Source: Caenorhabditis remanei
Taxonomy: Eukaryota; Nematoda; Chromadorea; Rhabditida; Rhabditidae
DNA: 64,000 bases
Direction: 5' to 3'
NCBI RefSeq assembly: GCF_010183535.1
Contig: NC_071329.1
Location: 17,560,879-17,624,878, forward strand
Shown here: positions 30,981 to 42,600 of the stretch, in pieces
Numbering within the stretch: position 1 is the stretch's first letter
Layout of the letters: every line of letters begins with the position of its first letter
Translations under genes and position numbers: made by a program
The notes under the pieces: generated by a model
Told to the model about the DNA's origin: nothing
The model's input: the letters and a program-made list of their open reading frames with translations, nothing else
Database searches by the model: none

Positions 30981-33053
30981 ATGTCTGCTTATTTACAGAA
31001 ATCTCATTCCGTCCGTCGACCCCCTTTGCTCTCGGACCATATGGATCTCAATCCTCCTATTCATCCAACTTCTAAACGAAAAGAATGTATGATATGTGGA
31101 GATATTCCTGTTGGTTACAATTATGGAGTGCTCACATGCGAAGGGTGCAAGGTAAGGAAATGTTTTATATCAATATATATCCCAAACCTTTAATTTCCAG
31201 ATATTCTTTCAACGTTACTACCATAGACATGCTGAACTGAAATGCCGAATGCATAGTACATGTTTCTCGAAAAAAATGGACAAAAACTCACGCAGATATT
31301 GTCAGAGTTGTAGAATGACCAAGTGTTTGGCACAGGGGATGAAATGTGAGAATCTCTATTTTTTATTTAAAAAAAAACTTAATATCAAACTTTTTTGTAG
31401 GCAATCAACTAATAGCTGAAAAGGACAAAGCTTCTGGAGTGAAAAATCTACTTCAGAATATTTTTTCAATCAAACGGATGTCGGCTACGAATTCGGAAGA
31501 GCTATTGGTAAACAATGTGAAAATTGAGGATCATTCTCAACCATTTTCAACGCTTTTGGATGCAATTAAACTGGAAGAGTACGAGAATCAATTGATTCAA
31601 GAGACATCAGAATCAACGCTTCTGGAGGATCAGAATCGATTTCCGGCAGCAGAAGTATCCACGTCGAAGTCTGTTATGGGAAACCGTGAATTTCAGATTC
31701 CACAACAAGAATCCTTCGAAGTTAGTCAGGAATTCCAAGTTACGCACTTCCAGAATCCAAATGACATTTTCCCGAATGAGTCGGTAGTTCAACAACAGAC
31801 GGTAGGTACACAGGGGTGCGCGACGCAAGGTCGCTTAAACGCGCTCCGTTTCACAACGGTTAGCATGGTGCTAAAAACAGACTTGGCTGAGTGCCAAGTT
31901 TAAGTTTAGCGTGTGTTATCTTGCAATGAAAAACGCGACGCACACGCAACGCGGCTGGCGCGGTAAATTCAAAACGTTTCGTTGCGGACCTTACGTCTCG
32001 CATCCCTGTGTAGGTATCAATCTAATAAATATAAGCCGAGCATTTTTGTTACAACTGCGCCCCACCGCAAACGAGAGAGTATCGACGGGAGACGCGGGGC
32101 AAATTTTTGCGCTGACATGGAGTTTCACAGTTTTTGACTCATTTTCGCTCTTTTTCAGAAGTTTTTGAAAATAATTATTATTAAAGGAGGACTGAAGTCA
32201 TATTTTTTTATTTCAGATTCTGATACTTCAGAAAATTCGGAGCAACTTTCATCATTGGAGCATATGCTAAAAATCGCTTTAAACACCCTAAATTCACGTT
32301 TTCCCGGCTCAAGAGGAGCCTATGTGGAAGAGTTTTCCCACGCGAATTTTTGCCCCCGTGTAGTCCTCTCGGACAAAACTGTTTCTTTTTATTTCTCGAT
32401 TTTTTGTTTTCTTGCTTTTTTCAACACAATTTTGTGTTTTTTTTCAATTTATACCGTAAAAAAAGAAGAAAAACACGAAATTTTGCTGAAAAAGCAAGAA
32501 AACGAGAAATCGAGAAATAAAAAGAAACAGTTTTGTCCGAGAGGACTACACGGGGGCAAAAATTCGCGTGGGAAAACTCTTCCACATAGGCTCCTTTTGA
32601 GCCGGGAAAACGTGAATTTAGGGTGTTTAAAGCGATTTTTAGCATATGCTCCAATGATGAAAGTTGCTCCGAATTTTCTGAAGTATCAGAATCTGAAATA
32701 AAAAAAAGTATGACTTCAGTCCTCCTTTAAATATGGAAAAATGCGAAAACAGGAGAAAACTATGAAAACTCTGCGTCTCTCGCCCACACTCTCTCGTTTG
32801 CGGTGGGGCGCAGTTGTAAGAGGGGTGGGCTGCTAATATAGAAGTGCTCTATTTTCAGCCACCAAACTTCGATGAGGACTCTCGTCAGATCTCCCATCAA
32901 ATAATGCGAGTCGCTGCCAACTCAACGAAAGATCGTCAAGACTGTTTCAGACAACTGTTGTTCGCAACGGTGTTTGCATTTGAGAGCTCTCCGACATGCA
33001 CCAACGTTGAAGAATTCTTCCGAATGATGGGCGATCGATACGCAAGGAAATGA
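30981..33053 (+). CDS. chimeric protein: nuclear-receptor DNA-binding domain + zinc-finger-cassette C-terminus
   Basis: Exons 30981-31151, 31201-31345, 31401-31801 and 32859-33053 join in phase to 303 aa. Residues 36-94 form an NHR C4 zinc finger: CMICGDIPVGYNYGVLTCEG, then FFQRYYHRHAELKC, with C72-x5-C78 and C91-x2-C94; the C78-C91 spacing is 12, not the usual 9. There is no ligand-binding domain. From NQLIAEK onward the protein equals the linker and 64-residue C-terminal module of the neighbouring C2H2 genes (LLDAIKLEEYENQL, EVSTSKSVMGN, then PPNFDEDSRQISHQIMRVAA). The exon 3 acceptor TTTTTTGTAG corresponds to coding CTTGTAG in those genes. Intron 3 is swollen by a foldback of about 770 bp. 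Presumably nuclear and DNA-binding; frames and splice sites are intact. Confidence 0.75.
32049..32820. repeat. large foldback in intron 3 of the chimeric receptor gene
   Basis: Arms of about 380 bp: TTACAACTGCGCCCCACCGC at the left and its inverse at the right. Both arms carry the same coding-like segment, preceded by TTTCAG, encoding SDTSENSEQLSSLEHMLK and SRGAYVEEFSH. Related to the short MITEs at 0.9 and 23.2 kb by its terminal words. The long ORFs in it (both strands) are consequences of the palindrome. Confidence 0.7.
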
Positions 33054-33660
33054 TCGTTAATTGTCCAATTATTGATTTCCTTCTCTCCATATTCAGTAAA
33101 AACCGTTATTTCTCAAAATCCAATAGAAAATACATCATTTTAAATTTCTGACGCTTATTTCATATCTGCAAGTAAACTGTCTAGCTACGTTGTCCAGCAC
33201 TGTCTTCATGGATTGGTAAAAATGTGGTTTCCATACTTGCAGATTTACGGCCCGTCCCGGCTTCAAAAAAGTACCTATTTTTTACCAAATTTTTTGAAAT
33301 TTTTTGAAATTTTACATTAAAATGTTCAATTTTTTGATGCATAACTATCGTTTGATTAAATTCTGAAGTATAGTCAAAAAATCGACATTTTTGGGAAAAA
33401 ATTCAAAAAAATACAAATTTTCGTTCAAAATTTCAGTTCAAATTTTTCAGCCAGGATCTCAAAGTCTATAAACCGATTTCAGCCGATCTTCAGTCCGTGA
33501 ACTTTCATTATAACGCGGGAAAAAAGAACAATGTAAATATGCAAAAATATTTGAAAAAAGCGATTGTTTCAATGTAAAAAGTGGGAAAAAACGCAGAAGA
33601 GAATAAAATAAGTTAGAATTTATGTCTTCTCTAGCAGCAAGTTCTCAGGATCCCTAGTGG
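33054..33660. other. intergenic, AT-rich
   Basis: 3' flank of the chimeric gene (starts with the same TCGTTAATTGTCCAATTATT as copy 1) and convergent 3' end of the large minus-strand gene. Nothing else was recognised. Confidence 0.5.
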
Positions 33661-36600
33661 TCAAGTAAATGGGATACTGTTATCATCGAGTTGTTCGTTC
33701 ATATCACCCGTGGGAACGAATTCCGCTTCTTGAAAATGACCCGTCATTTGATCATCAAAGTTCATTGGCTCCTCCTCTATCATGTCTCCAGCAATAATAT
33801 TCACATTGAATTGTTGAGAGATAACATGAAGAAGACGTTGCTCATCCTTCTCGTAGAGCAGTCTGAATAACTTGTCGAACGTGTCATCAATGTGTGTGTC
33901 GTTGTACTGTTTCTGAGCGATTCGCCACATTGCTTCGTATCTCTGATTGCCACGAACATATCCAGTGACTAGCTAAAACACGAAAGAAATATAAAAGACT
34001 ATTTCAGCTCATTTTTTAAAAACAAATTGAATTCCTTATTATTGAAAATTAGCAGAAAAAGTCAAGAGTTTCATTTTTGTAGTTGTCAACTTTTTAATAG
34101 CTCCGCCCACTTTTGAGATATGCGCCTTTGAAGATAGATAGCTATAGAATGGATTGAGCACAGAAGCTAGCGTGTTTAAAGGCGCATATCTCAAAAGGGG
34201 GCGGAGCTATCAAAAAGTTGTAAACTACAAAAATGAAGGTCTAGATTTTATCTACAAGATCAAAAAATTGAAAAACAGAAAAAATGAAAATTAGAAAAAA
34301 ATTGCCCCAAGCGGGATCGAACCCTGGTACCCATTCTCATAGTGGTGCACCTTGACCAAGAGCTTCTCGGCCAAATTTTTACTAAAAATGTGGTTTCCGA
34401 CATGGAAAATTAGGTTTTGATTAGTTTTCAACGTCAGAAATGGAATTTTCCGAGAATTTTGATGTAAAAATCACATTTTGGCGTTGAAAATGACTAATTT
34501 ACGAGTTTCTAACTTTAAAGGCGCATATCTCAAAAGTGGGCGGAGCTTTCGAAAAGTTGGAAACTACAAAAATGATCTACTAGTTTTGATCTATATACAA
34601 ATGCGAATTCGAAGAATTTGATCAAAACCGGAAACCCTGGACGGGACCTCAAAGTCAGAACCGATTTCAGCCGTTTTCAATCGATCTTATCATCCCTACA
34701 GGATTTTAAAGAAGCATATCTCAAAAGTGGGCGGAGCTATCAAAAAGTTGCTAACTGTAAAAATGATCTACTAGTTTTGATCTACAAATTGAACACAATT
34801 TAAATAAAATCGATTGGAAAATGAGATAGTGACGGGATCTCAAAGTGCAAAAATGGAGATTTTAGGTAACTATTGGATTTTTTTTAAATTTACCGTTGGT
34901 TTCTCAAGGAAATGCGATGGCGTTGGAATTGGTGAAGCCTCTATAACTTCACTCTGCTCAATGACAATTTCTCCATCCACCATCATCTCATCCTCCTCGA
35001 CCAAAACTTCCTCAACATGAGGCTCCATCACATCTTGAAGTCGTGTCCGGTGTCTCAAGTTGTAAATCCACTCAGGGTTGATATGGACACCATGCAACTC
35101 AAAAATATTCTTGACCACTTCAGCGGGTGTCATCGATTTCGACAGTTGTTGGATATCTTCACGGATTGGCTCCTCGAGCTCATTATACCAGTCTTGAATG
35201 CTGGACAGCGGTAGTGGCGGGTCTCCATGTTCCGTATAGTTGTACATGATCAACGCGTGTCCACACTGTCGTCCGTTTCGTTCGACATAGACAACTTTTT
35301 TTCGGAGACGAGGACACCGAGGTAGTGTCGCCATGTAGGTGTGGAGTTGGTAGCCAGTAGGCTCACTGACCGTCCGTTGAACGCGGAGTTGGCCGTGATT
35401 ATTCAGTTTTAGTGGGGTCTTTGCAGTTTTTGGACGCATTGTAGTAGTGATATCTGAAGGATATCGAAATTTGAAAAAAAACATTTGAAAATGTGGTTTA
35501 TATTGCTTAAATTCGGTTTTTCAAAAATCCCAATTTCTTCAATACATATCATGAGTATAGTCATTAGAACCGTCTTGTTTTGCTGATTCTAAAACAAATT
35601 TTATTTTTGCACAAGCTCCAAAACTCGCTGAGTTACATAAGTTTTTATGTTTTTGTGGTGACACCCAAATTTTTTGAAATTTTTGAAATTTTTCACATGT
35701 TAGGCATGATTATACTTTTCTGAACCGCCTGAACACGCTAATTTCGAAAATGTAAGTTTCATCAGTTTTGGACAAAATCTGACAAAGTTATAACAGAAAA
35801 TGTGAATTTTTGTGAAAGAAAAAATCGTTTGTGAGAAAATATGTCATAACTTTGTCAGTTTTTATCCAAAACGTTTGAACAAAAGATATTAGAATTCAGC
35901 GAGTCTAGACGGTTCGAATAAGTATAATCATGACCCTATTCGGTGAAAGTTGGGTCCCACCACGAAAACTACAGTAATCCGTGATTTTCGTGTCGGGACC
36001 CAATTTCAGCCGAACCTATGCATGATTATACTCATTTGAAGCGTCTTGACGTGTTGAATCGAAAAATATTGATTTCAAACGAATTGGAGCTGTTCTGAGC
36101 GAGTTATGCGGATTTGAAGGTCACTTACTTGAATTGAAATTCGAGCTCTCAGACCATGGCGCAAGTTTGTCTGCTGTCAATAAACGGCAGTTTACTTCTT
36201 CCCCATTGACGAAAAACGCAAACATTCCTCTCGTTGAAATGGGCGGCGGGAGGTTGGGCACTTTGTTGTTGAGGCATCCCAGGCTTGCTCTGAAAATTGA
36301 AATTTTTGAATAATTCCAAATTTTTTCAATATATATCATGAGTATAATCATTAGAACCGTCTTGTTTTGCTGCTTTTGAAAATATTTTTATTTTCGTTCA
36401 AGCTCCAACACTCGCTAAGTTACATAAGCTTTTAGGTTTTCGTGGTGAGACCCAAATTTTCAAATTTTTTTGAATTTCTCAAAAGTATGGCATGATTATA
36501 CTTTTCTGAACCGCCTAAACACGCTGATTTCAAAAATGTAAATATTATCAGTTTTGGACAAAATCTGACAGAGTTATAACAGAACATGTGAATGTAAAAA

Positions 36601-39600
36601 AAAGTGGATTTTCGAAAATTTTCGGAAAAAAATATTGAAAAAAGTTCTATTCGTTCCATATTCCCTTTCAAACTTCAAAACTAGACTTACACAATATTCG
36701 GCTCATTAACCAGATACTGAATTTGTCGATTACGATCATTCCAGAATACCGTGTCAATAATTTCAAGGTAATAAGTACCATCAACGGTTTGTTGTGGTGA
36801 CAAGTTGAATGGCGACACACGATCTGCTTCCTGAACCAGAATGTCGTCCGTTGGATCATTAGCATCGAATTGCGCGGCACTTCTCAACATCTTCTTTGGC
36901 AAGGGCTTGTACAAGCCAGCGTTGAGTTTCACAATGTCTCCAGAAGAGTTATAGTCGTAGAGAATCAGAGCGTGACTGATCACCATTTTGGATTCAGTTT
37001 CCATCAGATAGTAAATCTGGAAATAACCAAATAACTATCACACATCGCTATCACTATCACTAACCTTTTTTCTCAATCTTGGGTTCCTTGGATTCATAGA
37101 GTACAAGTGGACCAGATGGAATGGGCAATCTTTGTAATCTCCGTCTTTCATCTGAAACAACATTTTTAATTAGATAATGATCTGATTTCCCTTCAAGTAC
37201 AATACCATGAATATCGAAGTATCCGGATCGACAATAACTCCCATCTTCCGGACTTTGGTACGGTAGCACGTCGGATTCTCCTCAGTACCACTGTGAGACC
37301 ATGGGGAGAAATCGTCTTTAGTGATATCATGTGGGACGATAGCGGTTCCGGCGACGAAGAAAGCGTAGGCACGTGCGTTGGTGACTATTGGTGGATGAGT
37401 TGGCTTGGTTTGGTTGAGAACTCCGCGCTCTTCACTGGAAAATTGTTAATTGAGATGAAAATTTGCATAATTGAAATTTCTCGAAAACTTGAAATCCTAC
37501 ACTCAAACAAATTTTATATCTGAATTCAATTTGTTTCAAGCTTTCAGAAAAGTACCTAAAAACCTAGATTTCCTTCACTTTGGGTCCCACCACGAACCTC
37601 CCGGGTTACTGTAGCTTTCGTGGTGAGACCCCAAATCGCTCGGAATATAGGCTGATCTAACTTTTTCAGTTTTTGAGTATTCACTATAATTTTTGCAGAT
37701 TCATATTTAGCTAACTGAGACGTTTCAGAAAAGTACCCACAAGCCATTGTTTGAAGCATTTCGGGTCCCACCACGAAAACTACAGTAACCAGACACGTTA
37801 ATCGTGTTGAAACCCAAATCGCTTCAAACCATGGCAGGATTATACTTTTCTGAACCGTCTCGACTAGCTGAAAATGAATGTGCAAAAATTACGCTGAATA
37901 CTCAAAAACTGAAAAAGTTAGAGCTGATTTTATTTTTGGAAAATTTTCGAAAATTTTCGAAATTCTCTAACTTTTTCAGTTCTCGAGTATTTACTAAAAA
38001 TTTTTACAGATTCATATTGAGCTAGTTGAAACGGTTCAGAAAAGTACCCACAAGCCTATGTAGGGTCCCACCACAAAAACTACAGTAACCCGACTCGTAA
38101 ATCGTGTCGAGACCCGATTCGCTTCAAACCATGGCTTGTGGGTACTTTTCTAAACCGTCTCAACAAGCTGAATTCGAAAATCATTATGAAATCTCGAATA
38201 ATTCTATCCACGGGAATGCGGTGCAAGTTTCTCGCTGTAGTTCCATCTTAAAGCGAAACATTTGTCTTGAAACAGCAAATCCGTATTTTTCGAGAATTTC
38301 ACGATAATTTTTAAATTCAACTCGTTGAGACGGTTTAGAAAAGCACCCACAAGCCTATATTCCGAGCGATTCGGGTCTCGCCACGAAAACTACAGTAACC
38401 CGGGAGGTTCGTGGCGGGACCTAAAGTGAACGGAATCTAGGCTTGTGGGTACTTTTCTAAAAGCTTGAAACGAGGTGAATTTAGAAATAAAAAGTATTTG
38501 AGTGTAGAATCTCAGGTTTTCGAAAAATTTCGAAAATTGAATTTTTCGACTTTTTGAAAGAGAACTCACACATGATTTGAATTGCAGATCCATTCCAAGA
38601 CATGTTCCGTAGAAGTCACCATCTTCTTATGGCGGACAGTCAAATATACATGACCAGTTGACAACTCACGGACCAGATCGTAGTACGCTTCTGGTTTCTC
38701 TGAATTGTCGATTGGATCGTCCTGCTCCTGGAACTCTGCGTCATAGCCGTTTTGCAGCATGTCAGGATACTGTAGTTGTTCTTCCACTTGGGACTCCATC
38801 ATATCTTTTGACATTATCATGTCATCCTCGTCAGCGACAAGTTCGTCATATGATTCTTGGCTACTAATCATGATCGACGCCTCCTTTTTATGAGTAATTG
38901 GGGGATGAATCAGTTGCGGTTCATCTTCATATGAAGCCTGTCTACTAATCATGTGCGCCTCCATTTTTGGGTATCTGGTTGAGTGGCCGGGCTTATTCTC
39001 TGGCGATGTAATGAGTTCCGGAAGAGGTCCGACGGTCAAGAACTCATAAATGTAGCAAACATTTCCAAGAAGACGAGACGCGTTTTGTTGGATGTACAGC
39101 ACCTGAAAATGGGGAATTAGATCGACTAGAAATAGGTTCCTGAACAATTTAAAAACGCGTGGCCTAGAAATTCAAGTTTTGGATTCCTAGGCCACTAAAT
39201 GAAAATGAAAAGGTTTTAACATACTTGCCAAGACCCGGGTTATTGGCGCCAAAATTCAAATTTTTCGAAAAATGTTGGAATTTTTTTTTCGAAATTTTGT
39301 AAAAATTCTGAAAATGATAAAAACTACATTCTGAAAAAAATCAATCAAGAAATCAATGTGTTTAGGCGGTTAAGAAAAGTATAATCATGGCTAACTTGTG
39401 AGAAATGTCAAAAATTTCAAAAAAATTGGGTCTCACCACAAAAACATAAAAGTTAATGTAACTCGGCAATTTTTGGAGCTTGTACAAAAATAAATATATT
39501 TTTAGAATCAGCAAAACAAAACGGTTCTAATGATTATACTCATGAGCCTTGACAAGTATGAATTTTATGACTTTCTTACCCTCTTTCTGACTCTGTTGCA

Positions 39601-42600
39601 TCTCGCCAACGTCGTCATTGTCTCAAACAGAGTCGTGTCAGTTGTCTCTTTCTGATCCCGTACCAAGGTGAAAGTTCCATCCGACTCAGAGTACAGTGGT
39701 CGTTTTGTTGATCGAACTCTAGATGGTCTTGACACATCGTCGCGTTCGTTTTCTGAAAAAAATTCGTTTTAATTTATATATATATATATAGTACCCTCAA
39801 AAGGTTATCAAGATACGAGCTTTGGCCTTTTTCAGTCGAAAACGTCCAACTTTGAGATTGTGTCATGGTAATACTTATTGTACCATCAAGTGCTCAGGTA
39901 TTTTTGGGCAAGGGTGGGGCAACGAAACTTTCGATTGGGCCATGTGGCCCGTGAATAGAGCACAATGCCCACAAAAAGGGCCACATGGCCCAGTGGGCAC
40001 TAGTTGGGCACAGGTTGGGCCACAGGTTGAGAGATAGGAAATACTTGGTGGATGTGGGCACAGGTTGGGCGCATGGTGAGGCAGGATGGGCACAGCATGG
40101 GCACGGAGTGGGCACAGGTTGAGAAATCGCGCTCTACTGCGCACTCTGTTTTTTCGCCACGATTTTTCTTATTTATTTCGTTTCTTTTTCAATTTTATCG
40201 TCCTTTTATATAATTCTACTTATTTCGCACAGAAGATGAAACAAATCTAAACTCGACTGAACAGGTAAGACAGTATTTTTTATTTGTTTTTGTTTACTTT
40301 TGGTGAAATTTCAGCTGAACAAAAAATGATTTCAACAACAGAAGAATCATCACCAACGCTCTCCAGCTGCTCATTTTCTTCTATCTTTAATTTTTTGCAT
40401 TTACTCTGAATTTTTTGTTGTAATTTGTATATTTGTAGTTTTCAAAATTATTTCCTGTTTGACCAATTTCAGCTTATATTATCCTATTACTTTCCATAAT
40501 TATCGAAATAATTGTTTTGTGTTTGAATTTGACAAATAAATAGTAGAAAAGTACAAAAATGTGTAATCTTGTTAATTATTGTGATTAATGGGAAAGATAA
40601 AAGGGAGCTGAATGCTGCGCGTTGAACCGAATTTCGGCACTTTGCCCACGAAATGGGCCATGTGGCCCAGAATATGGGCATGATGGCCCGCGTAGGGCGG
40701 GCCATGTGGCCCATTTGGTGGGCCACATGGCCCAAAAATACCTGAGTGGATTTTTAATGGATCATACAGATCAAAATTAGAGCTCCATTTTTGTAGTTGA
40801 CAACTTTTTTGTACGGACACTCCCTAGAGAGTTACATATCGACAAAGTAATTTCTCCCTCAAATCGACTGTTTTCAGTGCAAAATAGTGTGATTTTTGAG
40901 CTGTCGTCTTAAAATGGCCATAACTCTCTAGGGAATGTCCGTACAAAAAAGATGTCAACTATAAAAATGGAGCTCAAGGTCTGATCTGTATGATCCATTA
41001 AAAATCTACTTAATGGGACAATAATTATAACCATGACGCAATCTCAAAGTTGGGCATTTTTAACTGAAAAAACCAAAACTTAATATACTTTTCAGCGGTA
41101 CAGTATATAAATTATCATAATTTGTAAAGACTTACGAGATGCGGTTGTCCACGGTGACAATCCGTCCGCCGCATGATGAAGCTGATTGGTAACGTATTGA
41201 GATGATACAAAGTAGACAAATACCCCGACATCTTCAATAAGGGGCGGCAGATCTGGACGGGATTGGTTGAGATTTCGTACTTGATTGAACAAGTCTTGGT
41301 TGTTGTACATATAGTCCAACAGAAGCTCCTTGTTATGTGCCCAACCCAATTTTCCAGCTCTCAATTTCAGGTAGACACCACCGCGCATTCCTTCGTAAGT
41401 GTCTTCTTCGAACTGTAATAATAATAATTTTTTTGAAAATCAACTTTTCAAAAACTCAGATTTTCTGTTATATCTCTGCCAGATTTTGTCCAAAACTAAT
41501 AAAACTTAATTTTTTGAAATCAGCAGGTTGTGGCGGTTCAGAAAAGTATAATCATGCCATACTTTTGAAAAATTTAAAAAAAGTTGGGTCTCACCACGAA
41601 AACACTAGAACTACCGTAGCTCAGTCAGGTCACATGCAAATATCATGAATTTTTTATTTTCGAAATCAGCGTGATTAGGCGGTTCAGAAAAGTATAATCA
41701 TGCCATACTTTTGAAAAATTCAAAAAAATTCAAAAATTTGGGTCTCACCACGAAAACACTGGGACTACCGTAGCTCAACCAGGAGGCATGTAAATATTAT
41801 GAATTTACTATTTTCGGAATCAGCGTGATTAGGCGGTTCAGAAAAGTATAATCATGCCATACTTTTGAAAATTTTGAAAATTTTTGAAAATTCGGGTCTT
41901 ACCACGAAAACATAAAAACTTATGTAACTCAGCGAGTTTTGGAGCATGTGCAAATATAATTATATTTTCAAAATCAGCAAAACAAGACGGTTCTAATGAT
42001 TATACTCATGATATATATTGAAAAAAATACGAATTTTTTCAAAATTATGATTTTACGCGATTTTAACCGAATTTTTAACCGAAAAACTAACCGGTGACTC
42101 TGTATCTGGTTCCATTGCGTTATCTACATTATCCATTGCAGCTGTTCGTAGACGATTATTTCCGTGAGGAAGACTGATCGGAACCGGGGCGATTCCTTCA
42201 CGAACGTAATCGTAGATGATGAGGACATTTCCAACAATCGCGTTGTCTCGGGTCAAGTAGAAAATCTGGAAAAATTTTCTCAAGTAGTACGTCACCCTGC
42301 GCCTGCGACATTTCGCCACTAGCCATTTCGCAACTGCGACGTTTCGCAACTTTGCATATTTGGGTCAGTTGAAAATGTTTAGTGTACCGAAGAGTCTGGG
42401 AACATATTTGAAAACAATGAAAAAGAAGAAAAAGTTGTCTGACCCATTTTCTGACAAAACTAGGTTAAACTGTGATGGTTGCGAAACGTCATAGTTGCGA
42501 AATGTCGCAGTTGTGAATTGTCGCGGAGCCTTCTAAATGACCATTGGGATTACTGACGCTTTAGCAGTGCAAATTCTTACTGTAGCTTAAAGGCGCATAA

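Noticed and set aside
32165..32701. 178-codon plus-strand ORF and its mirror on the minus strand
   Set aside because: Both arise from the palindrome at 32049-32820; the identical peptide appears on both strands.
34304..34375. Functional tRNA gene
   Set aside because: B-box present, but the acceptor stem cannot be paired; kept only as a tRNA-like relic.
39875..40144. ORFs rich in Cys, Pro and His (PTCAQLVPTGPCGP-like)
   Set aside because: They are readings of the GGGCACAGGTTGGG and GGGCCACATGGCCC words in a transposon end, not a metallothionein-like gene.
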